Below the pieces are notes generated by a model. It did not search any database. It saw only the letters and a program-made list of their open reading frames with translations, and had not been told where the DNA came from. DNA of 64,000 bases from CAWAMR01 sp963783095 (GTDB taxonomy: Bacteria > Planctomycetota > Planctomycetia > Gemmatales > Gemmataceae), in the NCBI GenBank assembly GCA_963783095.1, contig CAWAMR010000016.1, positions 331,485 to 395,484 on the forward strand, written 5' to 3'. Below, piece by piece: positions 45,853-54,472 of the stretch. The stretch's first letter is position 1. Every line of letters starts with the position of its first letter. The position numbers were made by a program, and so were the translations under genes.

Positions 45853-46860
45853 TCAATCCTTTCGGCAGTGACCCGCCTTGAACATCCGCCACTTTGGAGT
45901 GCCTCCCGATTGCCGATTGTCGAACACCAATCTCGCTGTCTGGGGAATTTGGTCGCGCCCGTAGATGCGCACGGTCACCTCAAATGGCGGGCAAGCTGTA
46001 TCGATGATTCTTTCCACATTCACTAAAAGAGTAAACAGAATCGTCGAGTTTTCAGGATGAATTGGAATTGTGGTTTGGAGACTATAGAGCCCTTGAGGAT
46101 GTCCCCATTGTTTCCAATATGGAAATGGTCTTAGCTCGTGATGCCGCCAGTGACGAGCGTCTGCTTGAATAAGGACGCACGTATCCGCTGCTGTCCCGTT
46201 GCCACAGTTCCCAATCTGCGTTTTCAACTCGAATGCGAAACCAGACTCTCTTGGAAAATTAAACTCTTTACAAGTCAATGTTCCTTCAATCCAGAAAGAA
46301 GCTGTCCGATGTGGATAGAACATTGTCCGAAGGAGCGCAGTGGGAAGGACGATGAATCGGTCTCCAGTTCGCAGGTGATAAATTTGTTTTCCGCTGGCAT
46401 TGGAGCGATGAGGTTTGAAACTGCTTTCCGGGATGAAACAAGCAACAAAACCTTCGCCGGGCACGGCGGGGTCGTCGATAGCCGCAATCTCAACCCCGCC
46501 AACAGGCGGGTCCGTCAGGTCGCCACGCAATGCGAGGAGTTTACCCTTCAGTTCCAGGGGCTTCTGAATTCGTTTTGGCCCGCAGGCTGCGTCCACGTCA
46601 AAACCATCGGGTGTTGTAGTCTTCCGTGCATCCACCCCCCAGATGATTACCCCGCCCTGATTGTTCGCCATGCCCGAGAGAGCTTCTCCCCACATCTCTT
46701 TGAGTTTGGTTTCGTTTCCTGGGTGAGCCTTGAAGTCGAGCCAATCGTCCTCAAACGTGGGAGGAGATAGACTCCAAAGGTCAGCGATGAACTTGGCCTT
46801 ATCCGGAGCATTCCGGATGCTGTCAAAAAAGTCTCTTGCTCGTGAAGGCCTTGAACTCAT
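45853..46860 (-). CDS. AlbA_2 (Schlafen-type) DNA-binding domain protein
   Basis: 335 aa from ATG 46860. Residues about 25-160 match the AlbA_2/Schlafen domain: EDDWLDFKAHPGNE, then ALSGMANNQGGVIIWGVDA, then FIPESSFKPHRSNA and IYHLRTGDRFIVLP. The C-terminal half (FWIEGTLTCKEFNFPRESGFAFEL, then CPPFEVTVRIYGRDQIPQ) is a beta-rich domain of unknown type. AlbA_2 proteins occur as regulators and in phage-defence islands. It lies head-to-head with the HEPN-kinase pair and overlaps a small upstream gene (ATGA). Confidence 0.75.
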   Translation of the reverse strand: MSSRPSRARDFFDSIRNAPDKAKFIADLWSLSPPTFEDDWLDFKAHPGNETKLKEMWGEALSGMANNQGGVIIWGVDARKTTTPDGFDVDAACGPKRIQKPLELKGKLLALRGDLTDPPVGGVEIAAIDDPAVPGEGFVACFIPESSFKPHRSNASGKQIYHLRTGDRFIVLPTALLRTMFYPHRTASFWIEGTLTCKEFNFPRESGFAFELKTQIGNCGNGTAADTCVLIQADARHWRHHELRPFPYWKQWGHPQGLYSLQTTIPIHPENSTILFTLLVNVERIIDTACPPFEVTVRIYGRDQIPQTARLVFDNRQSGGTPKWRMFKAGHCRKD

Positions 46861-47069
46861 GATTCTCGTTCTCGATTTCGTGGTGAATAATCAGGGTCCG
46901 GAATAGGAATCGACACTCGGACACCACGAAGGTTCACTTCCTGCGTTCCAAATCGGCGGCTCACATCCTCCAACCTACCTATTGGTGCGAACCTGTCGGA
47001 CGAATCAGATTGTCGCTCTAACAGTCCATTATATATCACGTAAAGACCAAGTGCTCCGCTGTCCACCAA
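46857..47069 (-). CDS. possible 70-aa protein upstream of the AlbA_2 gene
   Basis: The frame starts at TTG 47069 and its stop overlaps the AlbA_2 start by four bases (ATGA), a spacing typical of coupled genes. The product is polar and ends in an Arg-rich tail. No domain was recognised, and the ribosome site is weak. It may be a short leader protein or chance. Confidence 0.35.
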   Translation of the reverse strand: MVDSGALGLYVIYNGLLERQSDSSDRFAPIGRLEDVSRRFGTQEVNLRGVRVSIPIPDPDYSPRNRERES

Positions 47070-47079
47070 GGGTTCTCAA

Positions 47080-48360
47080 ATGTTGAATTCCAAAATCTTC
47101 GAGTTTGCCATCGGACGCATCATGGTTGCGTACAAGAATTGCCGCCCGTTTAACCCAAAAAAGGCCGACCTCAACATAAAGTTGTTTTACAGCAGTAGGG
47201 GCAATCAATTCTGCTTCGATGAACCCGCGAAGACTGCCTGTAAGGAGGTCGCAACGAGGTGCAAAGACCGCCTGGACCTATATCCTCTTCTGGGTTTTGA
47301 ATCGTTTCTTGAGAAAATCGTGGCAGAACTGATGGAAAGCTCTCCTGGTTACTCCGAAGCGAGCGCGAAAATCGGGGAAGAAATCACTAAGTTCTTTGCC
47401 GCAATTGACAATCCAGATGAATGGGAGATTTTAACGGCCATCTTCGGCATCGCGCACCAACAGCCGCCCTTCCGAATAGGTCCGTGCGATTTCAGCATCA
47501 TGACTCAAGAGCAAGTAGTCCTTTATCAAAGAAGAATTGCCAGCGGCAAATACGACCCTCCGAATGGTGCAACGCCGCTCTTGCCACAATTTAACTTGGA
47601 CCCACTTCTTATTAGTAAATGGGTCGCGACGACGCGAGTAAAAGCCATTGACCAACCGCATGCAATGGCTAAATGTCGATTCAGACTTGAAGAAGCCCTG
47701 AACGTGCTGCGCCACGGAGGGTTCAATCGGTGGAAAGGAAATCGTTGTGTCAGAGCCGGTATTGACTACCGACCGGGATATTTTAATGAACACGCAATCT
47801 GTGTTTGTGTCAATCGAGCGGGTGGCGGGTGGTCATCTCGTGATGGGGCAAGTGGTTTATTATTGTCAATTTGCCAGTCCGCCCTCGCCTGGGCTCCGCT
47901 TCAACAATTGTTGACGAAAAACGCTTCGACCCGAACAGACCTAGAAAAGCTGGTGTTGACCGCGTTGGAATGGGTCGGACAAGCCGCAGCCGCTCCGCTG
48001 CCACCAGTGCGATTGGTATGTCTCGTAACGGCCTTGGAAGTTTTGGTCTTGGACGACCATGAAAGTCTTGGGAAGAGGTCGAAATTGTCCGTTCGAGTTT
48101 CTCAAATCGTTTCCCGCATCCAAACCAACTTTACACGACACGAAATTTGGGTGAAAGCAGATAACCTGTACCATATTCGAAGCGAGTGCTTGCATGACGG
48201 TGAAACTCAAGTCGATGAATCGGATGTCCAACTCGCGCATGACTTCGCGGACACAATCGTCGCCGCATTTCTGAACGAACCGTTGTCCAAGTGCGTGGAC
48301 CTGAAGGAGGTTCTGGATACGATTGGTGACATCCCACAAGGGCTCAGCTACTCGATTTGA
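47080..48360 (+). CDS. Apea-like HEPN-domain protein
   Basis: 426 aa from ATG 47080. The C-terminal part (about residues 300-410) resembles Apea-type HEPN domains: VRLVCLVTALEVLVLDDHES, then RVSQIVSRIQTN, then YHIRSECLHDGETQVDESDVQLAHDFADTIVAAFL. RSECLH gives the Rx4H motif of HEPN ribonucleases. The N-terminal 290 residues are a helical domain with no match recognised (HQQPPFRIGPCDFSIMTQEQ). HEPN nucleases often kill infected cells by cutting RNA. It is followed 44 bases later by a kinase gene. Confidence 0.7.
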   Translation: MLNSKIFEFAIGRIMVAYKNCRPFNPKKADLNIKLFYSSRGNQFCFDEPAKTACKEVATRCKDRLDLYPLLGFESFLEKIVAELMESSPGYSEASAKIGEEITKFFAAIDNPDEWEILTAIFGIAHQQPPFRIGPCDFSIMTQEQVVLYQRRIASGKYDPPNGATPLLPQFNLDPLLISKWVATTRVKAIDQPHAMAKCRFRLEEALNVLRHGGFNRWKGNRCVRAGIDYRPGYFNEHAICVCVNRAGGGWSSRDGASGLLLSICQSALAWAPLQQLLTKNASTRTDLEKLVLTALEWVGQAAAAPLPPVRLVCLVTALEVLVLDDHESLGKRSKLSVRVSQIVSRIQTNFTRHEIWVKADNLYHIRSECLHDGETQVDESDVQLAHDFADTIVAAFLNEPLSKCVDLKEVLDTIGDIPQGLSYSI

Positions 48361-48404
48361 AGCAAACAATCGTCCGAAACGCCTGTTCTATTGGGAGGTA
48401 CGCG

Positions 48405-49790
48405 ATGGCTTGGAAATCAGGGGATTCAGTTGATTGCTGGGTTTTGAAACGGAAACTCGGCAAGGGTGGAAATGCCGAGGTGTGGGAGGCCAAGCGCAGA
48501 GAAGAAACCGTAGCTCTCAAGTTTCTGAAACAGGAATTTGCCCGTCCAGAAAATAAACGATTCCTCCGATTCAAGGACGAGGCAAGGATGCATGAAGAAC
48601 TAGCCCCAAAATATCCTGGAATCTTGCCGTTCGTCGCCTCGAACATCAACGAGTCCCCAGATTCAAGCAAGCCGATTTGGCTGGCGACCCGCATCGCCAA
48701 GCCAATGAAGAACGAGTTGGCAGAAAAGACACTCGTGGAAGTAGTTACCGCCGTCCATGAGATTGCATCTACCCTGGCGGCCTTACACGCGGAGAACATC
48801 ACGCATCGGGATTTGAAGCCAAATAACCTGTACTCGTATGATGGGCGCTGGGTTATCGGCGACCTCGGTTTATTGGATTTTCCGGATAAAGAGTCCATCA
48901 CCGGAACGTCGGAGAGAATTGGACCGCAGCACTATATTCCACCAGAAATGGCGCGTGAGACGAGGCTAGTGGAACCTACCAAAGCTGACGTTTATTGTCT
49001 CGCAAAAACTCTTTGGGTACTAGCCACAAGGCAGAACATTCCGCCTGGTGGAGAACTTCGAACTGATAATCGTCAGCTTTGCATAAGTGGTTTTGCAGAA
49101 CATCATCCACGCGTTCGCGAACTCGATTTACTCGTTGAAAATTGCACCCGTCATGACCCAACACAGCGCCCGACGATGAGCGATTTTGCCCGCCAGCTAA
49201 ATGCTTGGTTGCAACCAACTGAACCGCCTTCCGCGCCTGATATATCCCGCATGGTGGCACGTTTGCAAGCGCTTTCAGAATCTCACCGCAAAGCCAACGA
49301 AATCCGGAATCAACAAAGGCAAAATGCCGAAAACCTGCTTCAGCAGATGAAAGACTGGTTGTCACCAATCAGCAAGGCCTTCACGGATGCGGGATTTTTC
49401 ATAGGTGACCCTGTGTCCAACAACGGCATAGAGTGCTTTCCGCCTCCCATTCTAGCGCAACGCATCGATTCACCGCCGGTACTTTGGGAACGGGTACAGT
49501 TGATTCGTGGTGCCAGGCTAGCGATTCCCGGCGTTTCCGAAGTCCACGTTGGTATTGATTGTTTGTTTGGGATTGAATTGCTCCAAGACTCAACAAGTTG
49601 TCTTCGTGCTGGATACACGGTTCAAACCTCCAATAATAAGGACTGGGTTGGCTATTGCGAAAAACGACAGGCGACAGGTACGCCAGAAGAAACAAACTCA
49701 GCTCTTGAAATTGCAAACCACTTGACGAATAAACTCCCTGAAGCCCTTGAAAAGTTTCTTCAACTTGTGGAAAAGAATAGCGGGTTGTAA
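48405..49790 (+). CDS. serine/threonine protein kinase in the defence cluster
   Basis: 461 aa from ATG 48405 with GGGAGG upstream. Kinase motifs in order: glycine loop LGKGGNAEVWEAK, VALKFL with the ATP-binding Lys, catalytic HRDLKPNN, and metal-binding GDLGLLDF (DLG in place of DFG), then PPEMARETR and ADVYCLAKTLW. The C-terminal 190 residues begin with a coiled segment (RKANEIRNQQRQNAENLLQQ) and end in an unknown soluble domain. No transmembrane helix is seen, unlike most planctomycete kinases. It probably acts with the upstream HEPN protein (inference from spacing). Confidence 0.85.
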   Translation: MAWKSGDSVDCWVLKRKLGKGGNAEVWEAKRREETVALKFLKQEFARPENKRFLRFKDEARMHEELAPKYPGILPFVASNINESPDSSKPIWLATRIAKPMKNELAEKTLVEVVTAVHEIASTLAALHAENITHRDLKPNNLYSYDGRWVIGDLGLLDFPDKESITGTSERIGPQHYIPPEMARETRLVEPTKADVYCLAKTLWVLATRQNIPPGGELRTDNRQLCISGFAEHHPRVRELDLLVENCTRHDPTQRPTMSDFARQLNAWLQPTEPPSAPDISRMVARLQALSESHRKANEIRNQQRQNAENLLQQMKDWLSPISKAFTDAGFFIGDPVSNNGIECFPPPILAQRIDSPPVLWERVQLIRGARLAIPGVSEVHVGIDCLFGIELLQDSTSCLRAGYTVQTSNNKDWVGYCEKRQATGTPEETNSALEIANHLTNKLPEALEKFLQLVEKNSGL

Positions 49791-49936
49791 TTGATTTCCC
49801 GAAGGCGTCCCCAGAGCAAACCACAATTCGGGCAAAAATCTGCGTCAACGACTATCGGGTGGTTACATATGCTGCAAGGTATTTTTCGGGACGGGTTTAG
49901 GGCACCACAATTTGGGCAAGTGCTTGCGGAACAAGA

Positions 49937-50752
49937 TTATCGGCCCTTTGACTGGTTCTGCTGGTCCATGTCAATGAATTCTTTAATGAGCAGTCGTTCC
50001 TCGCGGGTCATCACTCGACCATCCATATCTCGGACAGGAATATAGAATCTTTCATCTCCTGGTATGCGCTTTTGCGGTACTCCGTATCTTGGCTCGTTCG
50101 GTGCTTCGTAACTGGATGCGGGCGGTTCGGTTGGCTTCGGGAATAATGCGGAGAGTACGCAGTAGCCGATGCCGATAAACGCTGCCGCCCCCAAAGTACA
50201 TGCGATAGCGGTTGCAAATACTCTCGTCGCCTCAAGGAAGCCCACCTTTTTCTTGCAATTTGGGTGATTCTTTTCACTCGGCATTGGGGGAGGAACCCGC
50301 GCGGGTGTCGAACTCGTCTGTGTTGGCGTCGAATTGTTTCCCGGTTGTCCCTGACCAACTGAAAAGCTTTCGCCACACTTTTTGCATTTTCCGCGTTTCC
50401 CGGCGAACTTTGACGGGACTTGTAAATTGCGTTTACAGTACGGGCAGATAATAGACATCATTCCAGAAGCAACAGGATTTGGTGGTTGTAGCTCTGTGCT
50501 GGGAACATCGAAGGCTTCGGAATTCTTCCAGTTTGGTATCGCTTGTTCGCACGGGATTTGAAACCTCATTCGACACTTATGGCACTCCGCGAACGTGCCA
50601 GCCAAATTAGGACAAACCTCAAAACTGTGCTTGCAACCAGGACAGGTTACGGGCATCGTTTCTGACCACCATTGCGCAACTATTGCCTTCTCTTGAGCGC
50701 GCCTTGCTTCCGCTTCGCGTCGGATTGCTTCATCCCACTCCTTAAAATTCAT
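49937..50752 (-). CDS. zinc-ribbon membrane protein, unknown function
   Basis: 271 aa from ATG 50752. Two zinc ribbons: VTCPGCKHSFEVCPNLAGTFAECHKC (residues about 35-60) and IICPYCKRNLQVPSKFAGKRGKCKKC (about 100-126). One membrane helix follows (FATAIACTLGAAAFIGIGYCVL, near 185). An acidic tail follows. Planctomycetes have many MJ0042-like zinc-ribbon plus TM proteins; none has a clear role. It lies between the kinase gene and the AbiJ-like gene. Confidence 0.65.
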   Translation of the reverse strand: MNFKEWDEAIRREAEARRAQEKAIVAQWWSETMPVTCPGCKHSFEVCPNLAGTFAECHKCRMRFQIPCEQAIPNWKNSEAFDVPSTELQPPNPVASGMMSIICPYCKRNLQVPSKFAGKRGKCKKCGESFSVGQGQPGNNSTPTQTSSTPARVPPPMPSEKNHPNCKKKVGFLEATRVFATAIACTLGAAAFIGIGYCVLSALFPKPTEPPASSYEAPNEPRYGVPQKRIPGDERFYIPVRDMDGRVMTREERLLIKEFIDMDQQNQSKGR

Positions 50753-50881
50753 AAGTTTTCTCTCAAAACTATTGAACGATGGCTAGGACGTTTTTTTGAA
50801 GCGAGCGGAGTTCTCGAATCAGGGACCATCCGATTCTTGAAAAGCCAGAGTCTCTGGTTCGCGGAGTATTATCAGCAGGGG

Positions 50882-51082
50882 TTACTTCGGGAGAGACAAG
50901 ATTTCCTCAGCGGCATTGATCGCATCTGATTCCGTGGGGAAAGTTCCTTGAAATGTCCCGTTGATGTGCAATGTCCACCGAAAACCGGGCAATCCTTCTG
51001 GTGTTTCCGACACGCTTGCTGTCCCGTTTGGGGTTCTCGTTTCGAGTCCGTCCACAGTCCTTTTCCAGTTTGGTTCCGCCAT
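50882..51082 (-). CDS. small protein, unknown function
   Basis: 66 aa from ATG 51082 (an ATG at 51094 is also possible). The sequence WKRTVDGLETRTPNGTASVS, then GFRWTLHINGTFQGTFPTESDAINAAEEIL, ends in a helix after a beta meander, a compact alpha-beta domain. Not recognised. It lies 54 bases downstream of the AbiJ-like gene on the same strand, so it may be its partner. Confidence 0.55.
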   Translation of the reverse strand: MAEPNWKRTVDGLETRTPNGTASVSETPEGLPGFRWTLHINGTFQGTFPTESDAINAAEEILSLPK

Positions 51083-51135
51083 AATTGTCTCCATATCGCA
51101 ATTTGAACTCTTGAGTGAAAAAGGTCATTCCCTGC

Positions 51136-52011
51136 TCAAGCCGGACAAGTTGGCAATTTGCCTTTCTTTCTCGCCTTCTCAGTGAGTAAATTCACGAACG
51201 AAGAACAGGTGACGAGCATGAATTGTGCATCTTCTTTTTCCGGTTTTTCCTCGTCCTTCAGCGCATGACGGATGCCACCAGTATCAGACGTATATTTGTA
51301 TAGAAGTTTGACCGAATCTCGAATGAAGTCATTCAATTCCAGTTCGCTGGCGGTTTTTTCCAGCGCCGGACCTAGTGTGGCGGTTGGCATCATGGAAATA
51401 AACTTGCACAACGATTCGACCGCGGAAATGGACTCTTTGATAGAGTTCGCATAATCAGGAGCAGTCTTATCCGCGAGCAGAGTGAGCGCCGTCTGAATGT
51501 GCATCGAAACCGGCTTTAATGCCGTGGTTGGAGGCTCAAGTGCCGTCCGCACCTCTGTTAGCTCTTTTTGGTTAGTGATGGGCGCAAACTTTCCACCAAG
51601 AAAGCGATATGCGCTGTTCTCTGCTTCAAGAGCATTATTGAGGCTAACCTCAAGGTCTGTGGCAGTCTCATCGGTAAATCTCATATTCGCGATGAATTCT
51701 AAGAACTCGTACATTTGGAACCATTTGGCTTGATCGAAGTACCACCCTTTGATAAGCGCCCAAAACTTACCAATCTCGCTTTGATATCTTTCATCCGGCA
51801 TCTCGTCATATGGTGACTTGAAAAACTGTGTCCAAATCTGCCATCGAAGCAACTGGTCAAATTCTTGTCTCTGAGGGTGCCTGCCAATTGATTCGCGGTG
51901 ATAGGTTAGAACATTCCAGAGTTGGTTTTTTAGCTCAGCATCAATGGAGTCCAATTGGAGATTTTTTGGACAAGTCAATCCAATCCGTTCCGAAAATGGT
52001 TGATTCGCCAT
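51136..52011 (-). CDS. AbiJ-like abortive-infection protein
   Basis: 291 aa from ATG 52011, preceded by GAGGAGGAG. The N-terminus matches the AbiJ N-terminal domain 4 pattern: FSERIGLTCPKNLQLDSIDAELKNQLWNVL. The C-terminal half is HEPN-like (ANSIKESISAVESLCKFISM, then LGPALEKTASELELNDFIRDSVKLLYKY, then GGIRHALKDE). AbiJ-type proteins abort phage infection, probably by RNA cleavage. A small gene follows. The assignment rests on visible pattern; a profile search would confirm it. Confidence 0.75.
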   Translation of the reverse strand: MANQPFSERIGLTCPKNLQLDSIDAELKNQLWNVLTYHRESIGRHPQRQEFDQLLRWQIWTQFFKSPYDEMPDERYQSEIGKFWALIKGWYFDQAKWFQMYEFLEFIANMRFTDETATDLEVSLNNALEAENSAYRFLGGKFAPITNQKELTEVRTALEPPTTALKPVSMHIQTALTLLADKTAPDYANSIKESISAVESLCKFISMMPTATLGPALEKTASELELNDFIRDSVKLLYKYTSDTGGIRHALKDEEKPEKEDAQFMLVTCSSFVNLLTEKARKKGKLPTCPA

Positions 52012-52278
52012 CACTCCTCCTCAAAACAACTTAATCAATCTACTTAAAAGATATTCAAACGAGAACCAAGGTTCGCGCCAAGGTCAGTTGTTTGCTTGAC
52101 TCGCATAAGCACAATCTGCGACCCGTTATTTTTTTGTGCAGTCTGTAGCGCAACCACGATGACAGTATCTCCATCCCCGGCTTGCTCTGCTCGATTGAAC
52201 CAAACAAAGCGGAGGGCCTGGTCCTATTGTCCACGTTTCGAGGAAAATCGAGATGAAATGTCCCGGCTCGCCACGGGA

Positions 52279-52908
52279 TTACTGCTCGTAGGCATCCCAT
52301 GCCGCTTCTTGCATCGCATCCCACCAGTCCAAGACCCCGCCGTATCGCCCGTCCAGGTAGGAATAAACCTTCTCCATCGTCTCCCGAAGGTTGGTGATGC
52401 TAATATGCGAAGGGACGTGTTCGTATTTCCTCTTCCGTAAGCTGGTGTCCCGGTCATATCTCATCGTCTGGCCGTCCCTGTCAATTTGGTGGAACTCGTG
52501 TACCACAGCTTCAACGGCGCTCACCTGCTCTTTGTCGTCTGGGTAGTTCACCTGAAGAAACCGCTTGACCTTCGTCCAGAGCTTTGTAAGTTCGTGCTTG
52601 ATAAGGATTTCGTCCAGATTCTCGTCTCGAATGAAGTTCCCGATCTTGACGCCGAGAAGGATCAAGTCTTTCAGCGTGAGTTCCAGGCAGTGCCGGTAGA
52701 GGTAGATTGTGGGATAAAGCAGCTTGTCGTTGTGTGGCCCGGTCGTCGCTCCTTCGTGCGAGTCCAGCACCATGTCCGCAGCTAGTTTGAAGGCTTCTGC
52801 GTGGCCCGGATAGAACGGAGTCAGAAGTGTTGAGCGGACGTGAAAAAACTTCCCCGTCTTCGTCGCCTTGAACGCCTTCATCCCCTTTTTCGGTGTCGTG
52901 GTTGTCAT
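52279..52908 (-). CDS. HEPN-like protein
   Basis: 209 aa from ATG 52908. The helix YPTIYLYRHCLELTLKDLILLGVKIG is typical of HEPN folds. RKRKYEH later in the chain fits an Rx4-6H motif, and KHELTKLWTKVKRFLQVN is the linking helix. It lies 91 bases downstream of a PIN-domain gene on the same strand. HEPN and PIN proteins are both RNA nucleases common in toxin systems; whether they work together is unknown. Intact. Confidence 0.6.
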   Translation of the reverse strand: MTTTTPKKGMKAFKATKTGKFFHVRSTLLTPFYPGHAEAFKLAADMVLDSHEGATTGPHNDKLLYPTIYLYRHCLELTLKDLILLGVKIGNFIRDENLDEILIKHELTKLWTKVKRFLQVNYPDDKEQVSAVEAVVHEFHQIDRDGQTMRYDRDTSLRKRKYEHVPSHISITNLRETMEKVYSYLDGRYGGVLDWWDAMQEAAWDAYEQ

Positions 52909-52999
52909 CAAGTTTCTTCCAATAGCCCATCCAGAAGTTCGTCTTCTTTCGGGGCAGTGACGAATAGGACCGGGTGGAAATACATGGCCTATACCCTTC

Positions 53000-54001
53000 T
53001 CATGTGTCCAGCGAGTCCCATTCTTCTCCTAAAACCCATCGCAGAGCCGACAACTTCCCGTTCAACATGCCCCACTCGAAATCGTCCCAGGGGCCGACAT
53101 TCTCGATACCGCATTTTTCTTCTACCTTCTTCGCCGAACTCAGCGCCCCTTCCCAAATCTCGGTCTTGATGCTATTCGGTCCCGTCTCGTTACCGATCTT
53201 AATTTTCCCGGTCTCGACCTGTTCTTCCCTGACCTTGTGGCGGTTGTACCAAACCTTGTCGATCAATATGCCGATCTCTTCAACGATCTCGTCCGTGGAC
53301 CGGGGCTGCTCGGCGTACTCTTCGTACTCCAAGTCATCGACTACGCTGCTGTCAACCGTCATAATGGCGTCTTTCAGCGTGGTGAAATACCGGACCTTCC
53401 GCTTTGTGAAGATGCCGACGAAGTCAGGGTGGGGCTGCCGGTGGTCGCCTTCCGACTGGCTGAAGTCGTTCTTGTTATGGGTTACGAAGCCGAACTGCTG
53501 GCCGGTTGTCGCTTTGCCCTTGACGACATCGGCGAAGGCTTCGATAAGGATGGCATCGGCAGTGCTGTTCTTCTTCCCAAAGGGCGCTTGCTTCTTCAGT
53601 CCCCGTTCGAGCGCCCGCAGTTTAGCGGCATCGGTAACAGTGATGGTTTCGGCTCTCTGAAGAATCTGTTCCACGAAGGTCGTAATGCCGGTCAGGTCGC
53701 CGAGCCGGGGTAGTCGCTGGTCAATGAAGTTCAACTGCTCCAGCGCCCTTGCCTTACCGTTGCCCTGCCCATGCTGGTCCAGAAGGTCTTTCGCCCGCTT
53801 CAAGGCACTGGACAGACTGGCCCGGTTCGTGTTGACGATGTTTCCTTTGTTTCGCTCGAATTCGTCCCGGACCAGAGGCGGGAGCATGACCGCTACTTTT
53901 TCCTCTTTCATCAGGGCATCCAGCGCCGACAGGAAGGTGTGCTGGTGGTGGTCCTTCGCCAAGTCGATCCAGACGCAGGTATCAATAAGCAGTTTCAGCA
54001 T
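53000..54001 (-). CDS. PIN-domain protein (DUF4935-like)
   Basis: 333 aa from ATG 54001 (GGGAAGG upstream; a start at 54043 is also in frame). The PIN core begins LLIDTCVWIDLAKDHH, followed by LPPLVRDEFERNKGN and KNSTADAILIEAFADV with acidic residues, then TGQQFGFVTHNKNDFS. The remaining 130 residues (about 200-333) are helical with no recognised domain. The size fits DUF4935-type PIN proteins, larger than VapC. It is the last gene before the right end of the element. Confidence 0.75.
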   Translation of the reverse strand: MLKLLIDTCVWIDLAKDHHQHTFLSALDALMKEEKVAVMLPPLVRDEFERNKGNIVNTNRASLSSALKRAKDLLDQHGQGNGKARALEQLNFIDQRLPRLGDLTGITTFVEQILQRAETITVTDAAKLRALERGLKKQAPFGKKNSTADAILIEAFADVVKGKATTGQQFGFVTHNKNDFSQSEGDHRQPHPDFVGIFTKRKVRYFTTLKDAIMTVDSSVVDDLEYEEYAEQPRSTDEIVEEIGILIDKVWYNRHKVREEQVETGKIKIGNETGPNSIKTEIWEGALSSAKKVEEKCGIENVGPWDDFEWGMLNGKLSALRWVLGEEWDSLDT

Positions 54002-54173
54002 GGATTTCGCACCTTCCCGGAATTGCCTCAACATTCTTGACACATGGATCAGATACTAGGTTCGACTGATGCCCAATTCAGGTTTGGCAAATCCTTGACA
54101 GATAACGGCAGGGATGAGCAGCAAATATCTGTAATCAGAGCAGAAGGGGAAAAAGCAGAATCTCGCACATGGT

Positions 54174-54193
54174 GTATCTAAAGGTGTATCTAA
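54174..54193 (+). repeat. right pair of GTATCTAA repeats (candidate arm sites)
   Basis: Copies at 54174-54181 and 54186-54193, 12 bases apart and in the same orientation as the four on the left. They lie about 100 bases inside attR. The 12-base spacing also occurs between the first two left copies (19717, 19729). Confidence 0.6.
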
Positions 54194-54287
54194 TGATGAG
54201 CAGTCTTGGAAGTGTCAAGCGGTCGCCAGAATGCCGTAAGTGCTTTCTGGAAAATACTTACGACACGAATAAGAGAGAGAGGGCTGC

Positions 54288-54302
54288 TTCCCGCCGCCTC
54301 CA
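54288..54302 (+). repeat. attR core (15-bp direct repeat)
   Basis: TTCCCGCCGCCTCCA, identical to the ssrA 3' end at 19611-19625. The upstream tmRNA sequence is not repeated, so this is only the att remnant. The chromosome resumes right after it. Confidence 0.85.
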
Positions 54303-54307
54303 CTTTC

Positions 54308-54341
54308 AAGGACTTGCGGTTTTCCGCAAGTCCTTTTTTTT
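54308..54341 (+). terminator. original ssrA terminator
   Basis: A 12-bp stem AAGGACTTGCGG (54308-54319), TTTT loop, CCGCAAGTCCTT (54324-54335), then a T-run. It directly follows attR, where the tmRNA terminator would have stood before the element inserted. Confidence 0.85.
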
Positions 54342-54472
54342 GCCCGTTTACGACAGTTAGCGCAAGTCAGATAATCTTGAACTAACTCGATCCACTCTGT
54401 AACGCTTCGCCGTTATACTACCAGATAGTCTCAATGTTCCACCGCACTCTCCCTTTCCTACCGGAGGTTATT

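Larger units (their letters stand above)
19626..54302. mobile_element. 34.7-kb integrative element in ssrA
   Basis: The element runs from the end of ssrA to the second copy of the 15-bp att core. It begins with an integrase gene 195 bases inside the left end. It carries its own replication module (primase, SF3 helicase, candidate origin) and a long accessory region rich in restriction, nuclease, HEPN and PIN genes. The original ssrA terminator now lies outside the right end (54308-54341). No capsid, portal, terminase, relaxase or type IV secretion gene was recognised. This fits a satellite-like or plasmid-like integrative element better than a prophage or a self-transmissible ICE. Confidence 0.85.

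Noticed and set aside
19626..54302. Prophage
   Set aside because: No terminase, portal, capsid, tail or lysis gene was recognised; the replication genes also occur in satellites and plasmids.
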